A stretch of DNA of 64,000 nt, taken from positions 3,410,001-3,474,000 of the forward strand of contig OZ245815.1 in NCBI GenBank assembly GCA_965228425.1, written 5' to 3'. This document shows, piece by piece, positions 8,757 through 17,184 of the stretch (positions are counted from its first letter, which is position 1; the number at the start of each line of letters is the position of its first letter). The notes below the pieces were generated by a model. The model was not told where the DNA came from. It saw only the letters and a list, made by a program, of their open reading frames with translations, and ran no database searches. The stretch comes from JAJFJD01 sp965228425 (lineage in GTDB: Bacteria > Pseudomonadota > Alphaproteobacteria > UBA8366). A program made the position numbers and the translations under genes.

Positions 8757-9545
8757 CTACCGCGCGCGCTTACCCTGGAAATCGGGCGTGCGCTTTTCGC
8801 GGAAGGCGTTGCCGCCCTCCTTCGATTCTTCGGTCAGGTAATACAGCGACGTGGCCTCGAAGCCGAGCGCGGCGATGCCGCGGATATGGTCGGTGTCGGC
8901 GTTGAAGCTGCGCTTCGCGATGGCGATGGCGGTGGGGCTGCGCTCGGCGATTTCGGCGCACCATTGATCGACCTCGGCGTCGAGTTGGTCGTCCGGCACC
9001 ACCTTGTTCACCAGGCCCATGGCCTCCGCTTCCTTCGCGGTGTAGCGGCGGCAGAGATACCAGATTTCGCGCGCCTTCTTCTCGCCGACCACGCGCGCCA
9101 GATAGGCGGTGCCGAAGCCGGGATCGACCGAGCCAACCTTCGGGCCGACCTGGCCGAAGATCGCGCTTTCCGCAGCGATTGTCATGTCGCAGACCGTCGC
9201 CAGCACATTGCCGCCGCCGATCGAGTAACCGCGCACCTTGGCGATCACCGGCACCGGCACCTCGCGCATGGCCGCGTGGATTTCCTCGACCGGGACCTTC
9301 AGGATGCCGCGTCCCTGCCGCTCGCCCGATCCCTTGGATTGCTGGTCGCCGCCGGTGCAGAACGCACGGTCCCCCGCGCCCGTCAGCACGATGGCGCAAT
9401 TGTCGCGGTTCCAACCGCCGCGCTTGAGGGCGTCGATCAATTCCTCATAGGTCTGCGCCCGCAGGGAATTGTACCGCTCCGGCCTGTTCAGGGTGATCGT
9501 GGCGACGCGGTTCTTCTCTTCGAACAGAATGTCTTCGTATTCCAT
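8757..9545 (-). CDS. Enoyl-CoA hydratase/isomerase family, BadI/MenB-like
   Basis: A 262-residue crotonase-superfamily protein. It has the segments unique to the MenB/BadI branch: RAFCTGGDQQSKG, GYSIGGGNVLATVCDMTIA, and GSVDPGFGTAYLARVVGEKK followed by AREIWYLCRRY. The closest remembered match is BadI (2-ketocyclohexanecarboxyl-CoA hydrolase, which opens the ring in anaerobic benzoate degradation), especially GGGNVL and SPTAIAIAKRSFN; MenB (1,4-dihydroxy-2-naphthoyl-CoA synthase) is the alternative. No other bad or men genes are nearby, so the pathway is unresolved. The start follows AAAGCGAGA. Confidence 0.85.
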   Translation of the reverse strand: MEYEDILFEEKNRVATITLNRPERYNSLRAQTYEELIDALKRGGWNRDNCAIVLTGAGDRAFCTGGDQQSKGSGERQGRGILKVPVEEIHAAMREVPVPVIAKVRGYSIGGGNVLATVCDMTIAAESAIFGQVGPKVGSVDPGFGTAYLARVVGEKKAREIWYLCRRYTAKEAEAMGLVNKVVPDDQLDAEVDQWCAEIAERSPTAIAIAKRSFNADTDHIRGIAALGFEATSLYYLTEESKEGGNAFREKRTPDFQGKRAR

Positions 9546-9667
9546 GGATTGTCTCGCTTTTCGGTCGGGCGGTTTGGACGCAGAGTTGCCTAGCACTCTA
9601 TCCGCCGGACAATACGGCGGGCAAATAGGACGCGGCGCGCACGCGATACCGGACGGGACGGGCGCAC

Positions 9668-10132
9668 CTAACGGCGAGACGCCATCGCCTGGGCTTGCCG
9701 GATTTGATATTCGGTCATGCGGTCCGCAACGGCGTCCCGGCGGTCCCGCGCCCAAACGCTGCCCCCCGATGCCGCAAGGTCGAGCCAATACCACGCCTTG
9801 ACCCTGTCCAGATCGACGCCGCGGCCGCGGCTATAGAAGTCACCAATATTGAGCTGGGCAATGACATGGCCGCGTACAGCGGCGGTGCGGTACCAATGCG
9901 CGGCACGGCGGTCATCGCGCGGCACGCCGAGCCCCGCCTCGTAGAGCCCGGCAAGAGCGACCTGCGCCGCCGCATCGCCTTGCTCCGCAAGGCGCACCCA
10001 TTCGGCATAGGCGACACGATACCGACCCGCATCGTAGGCCGCCAGGGCTTTCATGAAATCGGCGCGGGCAGGCACACACCCGAATAGGACGATGAGAAAT
10101 GCGGCGGCGATCAATCGCATCGGATCACCCAT
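9668..10132 (-). CDS. Exported Sel1-like repeat protein
   Basis: A 154-residue protein with an N-terminal signal sequence (MRLIAAAFLIVLFGCVPARA) and two to three Sel1-like repeats, seen as AAQVALAGLYEAGLGVPRDD and AQLNIGDFYSRGRGVDLDRV. Sel1 repeats are alpha-helical TPR relatives that act as protein-binding scaffolds. A cysteine lies near the end of the hydrophobic stretch, but the context (FGCVP) is only a partial lipobox. Two ATGs four codons apart are possible starts, neither with a strong ribosome-binding site. The next gene upstream on the same strand is the P460-domain gene, with a hairpin between them. Confidence 0.8.
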   Translation of the reverse strand: MGDPMRLIAAAFLIVLFGCVPARADFMKALAAYDAGRYRVAYAEWVRLAEQGDAAAQVALAGLYEAGLGVPRDDRRAAHWYRTAAVRGHVIAQLNIGDFYSRGRGVDLDRVKAWYWLDLAASGGSVWARDRRDAVADRMTEYQIRQAQAMASRR

Positions 10133-10144
10133 CGGAAGTAAAGC

Positions 10145-10175
10145 GGGGGACGGGCGCCGCGAAACCCCGTCCCCC
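10145..10175 (-). terminator. GC-rich hairpin after the P460-domain gene
   Basis: The inverted repeat GGGGGACGGG / CCCGTCCCCC (10 bp, 11-base loop) lies 21 bases past the stop codon of the P460-domain gene. On the transcribed strand it is followed by GCTTTACTT rather than a long U run, so it is a terminator-like hairpin and not a textbook one. Confidence 0.5.
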
Positions 10176-10196
10176 TAAAGCCGAGAGAATACCGCT

Positions 10197-11396
10197 TTAG
10201 CGATACTCTTCCGGCAAGAACAACATGGAATCCTGTTCCTCGGCCACGGCGGCGTGGCATTCGATACAGAACTGCATGTTTTTGGCATTACGCCCTTTGG
10301 TCTCACCGAAGAACGACCCGTTCGGCATGACCATGGCGTATTTCCAGTCACCGCTTGCCGTGTTCCAGCCGGCGTTCATCTTGCGCATGATGAACAGCGG
10401 CCCGACCCCGACCTTGCCGTCAGGCGTTACGGTGAAGCTGTCTTTGAACAGATAGGCCCCCTCGGGCATTCGGCCGGCCTTTTCGAACTTGCCGTAGGCA
10501 GACGCCGTTGCGTTGGCATAGTTCTGTACGAAACGGCCGCCATGGGTCGCGGATTGATAGGCGACCTTGCTGTAGCGTTTAGTGCTGGCGTAGTTCGCCG
10601 CCGACGCGATCCCGGACTTGGCATAGGCTGCCGTCATCTCGGTGATGATGCAGTCATACGCCGCTTTGGCTTCGGCCGACGACAGTTCGACCGGAGCCGC
10701 GCCGCCACAGGGATTGCAAGGATTGGCCGCACCGCAGGGATTGCATGGGTTCTTTGCGGCGCAAGGATTACAGGGATTTTTCGCCGCACAGGGATTGCAG
10801 GCCCGCTTGGCCGCACACGGATTGCAGGGATTCTTCGCCGCGCAAGGGTTACACGCTTTTTTGGCGGCACAAGGGTTACACGCCTTCGCGGCGCACGGGT
10901 TGCAGGCTTTCTTCGCCGCGCACGGATTGCAAAGCGCCGCTTTCTGCAGGCGCGGGATAACGCAGCGCGCGCTATACGCCGCCGCACCCCCACCACACGG
11001 ATTGCAGGCGCCGCAGGGGTTGCAAGGGTTCTTCGCAGCACAGGGATTGCAGGCCCGCTTGGCCGCACACGGATTGCAGGGATTCTTCGCCGCGCACGGG
11101 TTACAGGCTTTCTTGGCTGCACATGGGTTGCAGGCCTTTTTGGCGGCGCATGGGTTACAGGCGGCACGCGCCTTGCACGGGTTCTTCGCCGCGCAAGGAT
11201 TGACCGCCCGCTTCACCGCGCATTTGGCTGCGCACAGGCTCTTGGCCGCACACGGGTTTACAACACGCTTCGCCGCACAGGGGTTGGCCTGCGCCGTGCT
11301 GATCGTGATCGACCCGCCGGCAACGGCGCCTGCGACACCCAGGGCCACGGCAACCGGAATGACGGTCGACGACCGCATCTTCGCCTTCAACTGCAT
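10197..11396 (-). CDS. Cytochrome P460-domain protein with long NPCAAK cysteine repeats
   Basis: A 399-residue exported protein in three parts. Residues 1-37 form a signal peptide (hydrophobic core VIPVAVALGVAGAVAGG). Residues ~38-230 are a low-complexity array with about 26 NPC tripeptides, mostly as CNPCAAK, KKACNPC and KNPCNPC units. Residues ~235-399 resemble a cytochrome P460 domain (YAMVMPNGSFFGETKGRN) and end with the heme-attachment motif CIECH (C377, C380, H381). P460 proteins are periplasmic heme enzymes acting on hydroxylamine or nitric oxide, or are of unknown activity. The cysteine array could bind metal or form disulfides; that is inference. GGAGGG precedes the ATG at ideal spacing. 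A c-type cytochrome is divergently encoded. Confidence 0.85.
   Translation of the reverse strand: MQLKAKMRSSTVIPVAVALGVAGAVAGGSITISTAQANPCAAKRVVNPCAAKSLCAAKCAVKRAVNPCAAKNPCKARAACNPCAAKKACNPCAAKKACNPCAAKNPCNPCAAKRACNPCAAKNPCNPCGACNPCGGGAAAYSARCVIPRLQKAALCNPCAAKKACNPCAAKACNPCAAKKACNPCAAKNPCNPCAAKRACNPCAAKNPCNPCAAKNPCNPCGAANPCNPCGGAAPVELSSAEAKAAYDCIITEMTAAYAKSGIASAANYASTKRYSKVAYQSATHGGRFVQNYANATASAYGKFEKAGRMPEGAYLFKDSFTVTPDGKVGVGPLFIMRKMNAGWNTASGDWKYAMVMPNGSFFGETKGRNAKNMQFCIECHAAVAEEQDSMLFLPEEYR
10707..11285 (-). repeat. In-frame coding repeat array (NPCAAK/NPCNPC units)
   Basis: Short DNA units of 9-21 bases repeat in frame and encode about 26 NPC tripeptides. A block reading KKAC-NPCAAK-NPC-NPCAAK-RAC-NPCAAK-NPC occurs twice, separated by a non-repeat insert (around AYSARCVIPRLQKAAL). 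This suggests growth by internal segment duplication. Such arrays are prone to copy-number change and to assembly error. Confidence 0.9.
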
Positions 11397-11693
11397 AAAT
11401 CCCTCCAATGGGCGGCTCGACATGATGCGGCCACGCCCTACGTTTTTTTGGTTAAGCCTCGGTAGCCTAATGCTCTTTGTCTCCCATGGTGGCTCAATCT
11501 TGGTCACGTGGTTGTGAAGCGATGCCTAAACCCAGGCGCGGCCCTACGCCGCAACAAAAACCACTGGCGTTTGATGCAATTTTGAATGTATTTGTTTACC
11601 CGAGAAGAAAATCAGGTGGTTTCCCTGGCTTTCCCCTCGCCGCCCTTGGGGCTGGCTGCGACGGCGGACCAGGAACCGAAACAGGAGAACGGA
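11397..11693. other. Divergent promoter region between P460-domain and c-type cytochrome genes
   Basis: This 297-base gap separates two divergent cytochrome genes and must hold both promoters. I see T-rich tracts near the P460 gene (CGTTTTTTTGG) and near the cytochrome gene, and a CACGTG hexamer inside GGTCACGTGGTTGTG, but no convincing operator and no credible gene. Confidence 0.4.
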
Positions 11694-12113
11694 ATGACAC
11701 GCTCGACAAAAGGACTGATCGCCTGCGCTGCGATCGCTGGTTTCATGATCGCAAGCCCCGCCTTCGCGGCGGAAGGCGATGTCGCTAAAGGCGAGAAAGC
11801 CTATAAAACCAAATGCAAAAGTTGCCATGCGGTCAAACCGAACGTGAAACGGGTAGGCCCCTCCCTGTTCGGTGTTATCGGCCGGAAATGCGGCACGGCA
11901 CCCAAGGTCCGTTTCTCGAAAGGCTACAAGGCTGCGTGCGAAGCAAAGTCGTTCACGTGGGACGCAGCGATGATCGACGAATACATCAAGGATCCGAAAG
12001 CCTTCATGTCGAAGCAAGCGGGCAAAAAGGTCTCGTCGCCGATGGCCGCCGTGAAGATTAAGAAGGAAGCGCGCCGCGCCAACATCCTCGCGTATCTGAA
12101 GACCCTCAAGTAA
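11694..12113 (+). CDS. Small c-type cytochrome (cytochrome c class I)
   Basis: A 139-residue exported monoheme cytochrome. The signal peptide is LIACAAIAGFMIASPAFA. The heme-binding motif CKSCH is at residues 41-45, with GPSLFGVIGRKCG after it and a likely axial Met in SSPMAAV. The layout is that of cytochrome c2/c-552-type electron carriers. AGGAG precedes the ATG at 8 bases; longer upstream frames lack support. Its divergent arrangement with the P460-domain heme protein suggests the two are electron-transfer partners in the periplasm; this is inferred from position only. The cytochrome is itself Lys-rich. Confidence 0.9.
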   Translation: MTRSTKGLIACAAIAGFMIASPAFAAEGDVAKGEKAYKTKCKSCHAVKPNVKRVGPSLFGVIGRKCGTAPKVRFSKGYKAACEAKSFTWDAAMIDEYIKDPKAFMSKQAGKKVSSPMAAVKIKKEARRANILAYLKTLK

Positions 12114-12123
12114 ATCGGTGGGA

Positions 12124-13299
12124 TCAGGGCGGCAGCGTCAGCCGCTGCCCGTCCCAACGCCTGCTCAGCACCAGCATGCATAGGCCCGCAAGCGCGGACA
12201 TGAGCGTCATCATCAAATAGGACTGAGCGCCGAACTCCGCGTAGGCCAATCCGGACAACGGCACGGCGATCGCGATGGCCGCCCCCATGGCGAGCGCGTT
12301 GTACAGACTTTGCGCCGTGGCCGACATGCCGGCCGGCGCCGCCTGCGACACGAAGCTCATCGCCGCGAGATGCCCCGCCCCGAAGGTCAGCGCGTGCAAC
12401 GCTTGCGCCACAACCAGAACCGCCAAGTCGTTGCTCACCGCAAGCAAAGTCCAGCGTACGACGCCGGCGACCGCGGCCAGCGCCATCAAGGGCATCAATC
12501 CGAAACGGCCGATCAGCCGTGCGCCGACGGCGAACAGGATGATCTCCGCCACGACGCCCTCGGCCCACAGCAGGCCGATGACCTGTTCGCTGATGCCGGC
12601 ATCGCGCCAATTCAAGGTGCCAAAGGCGTAGAGCACTGCGTGGCTGCCGGAATTCAGCGACATCGCCGCGATAAACAGCAGCATGACCGGGTGCAGCGCC
12701 AGCCGCCAGACCACGCCGCGCTGTCCTTGCTGTGCCTTTTCCGCCCGCGTGTCGGGCAGGATGCAGGCAACCGCCACGGCGGACGCGGCGAGCGCCAGGA
12801 TCGCCCAAAGGATCGCATCCTCGCCCCACCGCGCCAACAATACGCCGCCCAAGAAAGACGTCAGGATAAAACTCACCGATCCCCAGAGCCGGACCCGGCC
12901 ATAATCCGTGTAGCCGCGCGATGCATTCAGCATTGTCAGGCTGTCGCCGACCGGATTCACCGCGCTGTTGAAAACCGCGATAACCATGGCCACGGCTAGG
13001 ATCTGCCAGAACCCGTCGGCATACAGGTACACCGAGTATCCGGTTGCCACGCCTGTCAGCAATAGAATGACCAGCCGCTTCCGCTCGCCGCGGCGGTCGG
13101 CGAATTGCGCGATCATCGGCGTCGTTCCGATGCTGATCCACCGCCCGACCGACAGGACGAGCCCGATCTCGACCGGCCCCAGGCCCCGGCTCTGCAGCCA
13201 TACCGGCCAGAACGGCATGACGACGCCCACCAAAGCGAAGACGGCAAAATAGTAAGCAGACAATCGAGACGATAGCCATGCCGGCCGCTTATCGGTCAT
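12124..13299 (-). CDS. MFS transporter, HcaT/PPP-family-like
   Basis: A 391-residue membrane protein with about 12 transmembrane segments and the MFS signature between TM2 and TM3 (FADRRGERKRLVILL). The start (LSAYYFAVFALVGVVMPFWP, then VWLQSRGLGPVEIGLVLS) matches the 3-phenylpropionate transporter/LacY-like MFS group represented by HcaT. The substrate is not known; no aromatic degradation genes are adjacent. It ends 10 bases from the convergent cytochrome gene and starts 19 bases after the FAD oxidoreductase, with which it is probably cotranscribed. It could then import that enzyme's substrate. Confidence 0.85.
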   Translation of the reverse strand: MTDKRPAWLSSRLSAYYFAVFALVGVVMPFWPVWLQSRGLGPVEIGLVLSVGRWISIGTTPMIAQFADRRGERKRLVILLLTGVATGYSVYLYADGFWQILAVAMVIAVFNSAVNPVGDSLTMLNASRGYTDYGRVRLWGSVSFILTSFLGGVLLARWGEDAILWAILALAASAVAVACILPDTRAEKAQQGQRGVVWRLALHPVMLLFIAAMSLNSGSHAVLYAFGTLNWRDAGISEQVIGLLWAEGVVAEIILFAVGARLIGRFGLMPLMALAAVAGVVRWTLLAVSNDLAVLVVAQALHALTFGAGHLAAMSFVSQAAPAGMSATAQSLYNALAMGAAIAIAVPLSGLAYAEFGAQSYLMMTLMSALAGLCMLVLSRRWDGQRLTLPP

Positions 13300-13318
13300 C
13301 GAGCGGCGGAACGGGTGG

Positions 13319-14506
13319 TCACGAGATCGAGCCGACGCCGTAGGACCCCGTCAGCAACTCGCCCTCGGCAAACCGGCTCAGCCGGTAGCCGCTGATATCC
13401 ACATCGGTCGTCTGGCCCAGAATGGTCTGCGCCAATACCTTGCCGACCATCGGCGACAGTTTGAAGCCGTGGCCCGAGAAGCCGTATGCGATGTGCAATC
13501 CGTCGATCTCGTCCACCGGCCCCAGGACCGGATTCCAGTCGGGCGGGATGTCGTAGGGCCCGCACCAGGAATCGACCAGCTGCGCGTTGGCGAAATCGGG
13601 CATCCGGTGCGCGATCTGCCCGCCCTGAAGCAACACGAAATCATCGGAAACGTTCTCGTCCAGGGATTCAACCCGGTCCAGCGGATCGCCGTGATCGCCG
13701 GTTCCCACCAGCACGACGCCGCCCGACGCCGGGCGGAAATACATCTTGTTCTCCACCGTCATGTCTTTGACGATCGGCAATTCCCGGTCATAGGGCTCGT
13801 CGGTTTTAAACGTCAAGACGATGTGTTTCGACACCTCAAGCGGCAGGTGAAGATCAAGCCACCCCGCCAATGCCGCGGTCCATGGCCCGATGGCAAACAG
13901 TACCGTTCCGGCTTCGATGTCGCCGTCCGCGGTCTTGACGCCGGTTACCCGGTCGGCGTCGCGCATCACGCCGGTGACCTGCGTCTCGGTCAGAACATCG
14001 ACGCCTTTGGCCCGGGCACCGGCCACAAAACCCGACGTGGTCAAATACGGATCGGCATAGCCGGACACCGGCTCGTAGCCGATCACGGCGGCATCGTCCA
14101 CGTTGAGACGGGGATGGAACTCCCGCGCCTGCTCCTTTGATATCTCATAGGTTTCCGCGCCGACACCCGACTGCATATTTAGGTTCTGCGATACCGAATC
14201 GGCCATATTTTCGTCTGCGACGATGATATAGCCGGATTCGACCCATCCGCTGGACGCATCTTCAACGCCGACATACTCCGGAAAATTCCGGAAAATCTCA
14301 TGCCCTTTGACCGTCAATTCGGTATTGGTCGGTATCGAATAATGGCTGCGGCAGATCGCACAGGACTTGGCCGTGCCGCCGGTACAGATTTGTCCCTGTT
14401 CGATCAATAGGACGGAGCCCGCCCCAAGGGCGCTGAGATGGAACGCGCTGGACGCACCCACTACACCGCCCCCAACGACGATAGTGTCGTAGGATTTGTT
14501 CTTCAT
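13319..14506 (-). CDS. FAD-dependent oxidoreductase, sarcosine oxidase beta-like
   Basis: A 395-residue flavoprotein of the DAO superfamily with an N-terminal dinucleotide-binding motif (DTIVVGGGVVGASSAFHLS) and a C-terminal FAD-contact segment (LHIAYGFSGHGFKLSPMVGK) typical of sarcosine/glycine oxidase-like enzymes. It should oxidise a secondary or primary amine, or an amino acid, releasing an aldehyde or imine. The ATG before KNKSYDTIVV follows AGGCAGG; the frame extends 59 codons further without family-like sequence. It is upstream of and close to the MFS gene, suggesting an uptake-and-oxidation pair. Confidence 0.87.
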   Translation of the reverse strand: MKNKSYDTIVVGGGVVGASSAFHLSALGAGSVLLIEQGQICTGGTAKSCAICRSHYSIPTNTELTVKGHEIFRNFPEYVGVEDASSGWVESGYIIVADENMADSVSQNLNMQSGVGAETYEISKEQAREFHPRLNVDDAAVIGYEPVSGYADPYLTTSGFVAGARAKGVDVLTETQVTGVMRDADRVTGVKTADGDIEAGTVLFAIGPWTAALAGWLDLHLPLEVSKHIVLTFKTDEPYDRELPIVKDMTVENKMYFRPASGGVVLVGTGDHGDPLDRVESLDENVSDDFVLLQGGQIAHRMPDFANAQLVDSWCGPYDIPPDWNPVLGPVDEIDGLHIAYGFSGHGFKLSPMVGKVLAQTILGQTTDVDISGYRLSRFAEGELLTGSYGVGSIS

Positions 14507-14650
14507 TTTGTGCCTGCCTGATAGCGCATCAGCGAAGTGATTGACGTGAAGTGCGATGAAAGCGCAATGCGGCGGAAAGGAAAAGAAATTAAACCGCCGG
14601 AATGGTCGGAAACGACTGAGAAAAACAGGGGCGAGCGCAATTAAAATAAG

Positions 14651-14671
14651 AACTACCCTGACCGGATAGTT
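14651..14671. promoter_or_regulatory. Imperfect 21-bp dyad in divergent intergenic region
   Basis: AACTACCC-TGACC-GGATAGTT has 7 of 8 symmetric positions and sits in the 299-base gap between the FAD oxidoreductase and the coiled-coil gene. It could be an operator for either side. It is followed by TTTTT on the plus strand, but no plus-strand gene ends upstream, so a terminator role is less likely. I see no gene in this gap. Confidence 0.3.
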
Positions 14672-14805
14672 TTTCCCTAACACTCTGAGAGAAAACCATT
14701 AATTGCCGAGGACCCGGATCGATGGAAATCAACTCCGGTTACGCCGTCGTTTTGTATACGGTAGGATAAAACCCAACAAAACCCGGGCAGAGGGAAGCGC
14801 AACGA

Positions 14806-15375
14806 ATGGCTAAATCAAGTTCGAGTACAGAGGACGCCGTCGCCGCCGCGGGCGGCAGCATCGACCAAATCCGTGAAATCCTGTTCGGCTCGGCACAACG
14901 GCAAATAGATACGCGGTTAGCGCAGTCTGACAAGGCGATGAAAAAGGCCGCCGCGGAGGCCGAGGACCGACTATCAGACGTTAAAAACGATCTGATCGGG
15001 CGGCTCGGCACGCTCGACACGAATCTCGAGACACAGATCGGCGAAGTCCTGGAGAAGCTGGAGAAGGCGCAGGCCGACATAGAGCAAAAACTGCAGGCCG
15101 CCCAAAAAGAACTGTCCGACAATATGGCCGCTCTCGAGAAGCAGTTGCGCCAGGAACTCGCAGACCAGTCTCAGGATCAACGGCGGCGGCTCAAGGAAGT
15201 CCAGGATGACCTCGACGGTGCGGTCGCACGGCTGGAAGACGAAAAAACCGGCAATCAGGATCTCGGCAACTACTTGATGGAGATCGGTCTTCGCTTGCGG
15301 GGCGACCAAGGCCTTGACGCGATCCAGGCGTCGATCAGCGCCAATATGGACGGCGACGGTGAATCGAAAGCCTGA
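14806..15375 (+). CDS. Coiled-coil protein, first gene of the GTPase/OmpA operon
   Basis: A 189-residue soluble, highly charged protein with no signal peptide. Residues ~30-150 form an almost continuous coiled coil with heptad-like patterns (for example VLEKLEKAQADIEQKLQAAQ); the last 40 residues are a separate short region (NYLMEIGLRLRGDQGLDAIQ). I do not recognise a named family. GAGGGAAG precedes the ATG at good spacing. It ends two bases before the OmpA-domain gene, so the two are cotranscribed and probably work together. A scaffold or effector role in the GTPase system is my inference from position. Confidence 0.8.
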   Translation: MAKSSSSTEDAVAAAGGSIDQIREILFGSAQRQIDTRLAQSDKAMKKAAAEAEDRLSDVKNDLIGRLGTLDTNLETQIGEVLEKLEKAQADIEQKLQAAQKELSDNMAALEKQLRQELADQSQDQRRRLKEVQDDLDGAVARLEDEKTGNQDLGNYLMEIGLRLRGDQGLDAIQASISANMDGDGESKA

Positions 15376-15377
15376 GA

Positions 15378-17171
15378 ATGAGAGCCCCCGAGGAAGAACT
15401 CAAGCATCTACTCCTCGCCCCCGAGCTTGCCCTTCTAAAGCGAATACAGCGGCGGTGCGACGCGCTCCAACTGCGCGTCGGTGACGACCCTGCGCTGAAA
15501 GACAGCGTCCGCGGCGTCATCGTCGAGGTGCTGCGTGAATCCGGCATACAGGAACACGACCGCCTCTCCGCCGCGCTCGCCCCCTTGATCGTTTCGAGCA
15601 TGCGGCAGGAAATCCGCAATTCCCGCGATATGATGGTCGATGCGTTGTATCCGATTACCGGCCAACTGGTGAAGGCCGCCGTCCGGAACGCGTTCAACGA
15701 ACTCCTCGAAACCATTAACACCAAGCTCGACGAAGGCTTCTCAGTCGACCGCTGGCGCGCGAAGATTCAATCGAAGATCACCGGCACCTCGGAAGCGGAA
15801 ATTCTGCTGCGCCGCAATCCGCCCTTCGATATCGAGGAGATTTACGTCATCCACCGTCCTACCGGCCTGCTGATCGAACGCGTCGGCGCGACCGAAGAGC
15901 CTGGAGATGACGAGAGCGGCGTCGACAGCGAACTCGTCAGCGGGCTCCTGACCGCCATCATGGATTTCACGCGCGATGCCTTCAGTGACGAAAAAGGGGG
16001 AGAGTTGCGGACGCTCACGTTCGGAGAATCCCAACTCTTTCTCCGGACGTCCGCCAACGCCATTCTCGCCGCTAAGACCACGGGGACACCGCCGCCCCGC
16101 TTCGAGGCCGCCCTGCAGCGGGCCTTCCTGTCGATCCTGGAGCGCTGGAACGACTTCCTCGCATCCTTCGACGACGACGTGAAGGAAGATCAAAAGGCGT
16201 CGTTCGACGACGATCTGGACGAGCGGTTTCGTGACCTGCTGCGGGCCCGCAGAAAGAACTTCCGGGGCGGCGCATTCCGGGCCTATGCGGTTATCGCGGT
16301 CGTGTTCCTGCTGATCGCCGCTTGGCCGGCCTGGGCGACCTACCAGTATTATCGGGCGCAGGCCATCGAGAACAACGCGCGGAGCGTCGTCGAGAGCCAG
16401 GACGCGCTATCCGGCTATCCGATCGACATCCGCTACGACGGCGACGCGGAGGCCTTGGTCGTGTCCGGCTTGCTGCCCAGCACCGCGGCGAAAGACAAAT
16501 TGGTTTCGGGCCTCGTCGAGCGCCTGCCCGGCGTCAAGAACGACCTTCGGCTCGCGACGCTTAACCCGGTCCGCGAGGAAGACATTGCCGACAGCCTGGG
16601 CGCGATCCTGAACGCGGAACTAACAAAGCTTAAAACGTCGTTACGCCAAGCCATGACCGACCTGGAAACCCAGACACGAGCCAGCGATGCGGCGCTGACC
16701 GAACAGATCTCTAAATCCGTCGCAGAATTGGACGCCAAACTCAGCACCTTCGAGAAATCGGTGTCCCAGCGCATCGAAAACCGTATCGCATCGGCACTGG
16801 TCCCCTCACCGGACAAAGTTTTGACCGATTGGGTCCAGACGAACACACTGTTCCTGCGCGACGAAACGCAATTCCGGAACCCGAAATGGGCCAAGGCGCT
16901 CCTGCGGGAACTGGCGGCACTGATCAAATCGACCCCCGACGACCTGCGCATTCGCGTCGTGGGCTATACGGACAACACTGGGTCGGACTCGCTGAACGCA
17001 CGGCTGTCAATGGAACGGGCGCAAACCGTGGCCGGAATGCTCACGGCGCTCGGCGTTCCGGAGGATCGTTTGATTACCGTCGGCCGATCCTCTGAAAAAT
17101 CGATCGGCTCAGGCGAGAACGCGGCATACAATCGGCGGGTCGAGTTCGAGATCGTAAGTCTGCCCGAATAG
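15378..17171 (+). CDS. Trans-envelope protein: cytoplasmic domain, TM, BON-like and OmpA domains
   Basis: A 597-residue protein with no signal peptide. Residues 1-300 are predicted cytoplasmic; within them ~150-245 (IEEIYVIHRPTGLLIERVG through TLTFGESQLFLRTSANAILA) have the strand/helix order of a longin/roadblock-like domain, a fold that often binds small GTPases. A single transmembrane helix at ~301-323 (VIAVVFLLIAAWPAWA) is followed by a BON-like segment (~340-395), a coiled coil, and a C-terminal OmpA peptidoglycan-binding domain (~480-597, with VVGYTDNTGSDSLNARLSMERA). So it would span from cytoplasm to cell wall. The Rab-like GTPase gene follows after 13 bases. The longin assignment is by pattern only. 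Confidence 0.85.
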   Translation: MRAPEEELKHLLLAPELALLKRIQRRCDALQLRVGDDPALKDSVRGVIVEVLRESGIQEHDRLSAALAPLIVSSMRQEIRNSRDMMVDALYPITGQLVKAAVRNAFNELLETINTKLDEGFSVDRWRAKIQSKITGTSEAEILLRRNPPFDIEEIYVIHRPTGLLIERVGATEEPGDDESGVDSELVSGLLTAIMDFTRDAFSDEKGGELRTLTFGESQLFLRTSANAILAAKTTGTPPPRFEAALQRAFLSILERWNDFLASFDDDVKEDQKASFDDDLDERFRDLLRARRKNFRGGAFRAYAVIAVVFLLIAAWPAWATYQYYRAQAIENNARSVVESQDALSGYPIDIRYDGDAEALVVSGLLPSTAAKDKLVSGLVERLPGVKNDLRLATLNPVREEDIADSLGAILNAELTKLKTSLRQAMTDLETQTRASDAALTEQISKSVAELDAKLSTFEKSVSQRIENRIASALVPSPDKVLTDWVQTNTLFLRDETQFRNPKWAKALLRELAALIKSTPDDLRIRVVGYTDNTGSDSLNARLSMERAQTVAGMLTALGVPEDRLITVGRSSEKSIGSGENAAYNRRVEFEIVSLPE

Positions 17172-17184
17172 CGGATACGCCCTG

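Noticed and set aside
10707..11285. CRISPR-like regular repeat
   Set aside because: Units are short, in frame, have no unique spacers, and lie inside a coding gene with a signal peptide and heme domain.
10642..11517. Long plus-strand frame with AAQGLQGFF repeats opposite the P460-domain gene
   Set aside because: It is the antisense reading of the NPC repeat array; repetition makes any frame stay open. It has no ribosome-binding site or family features.
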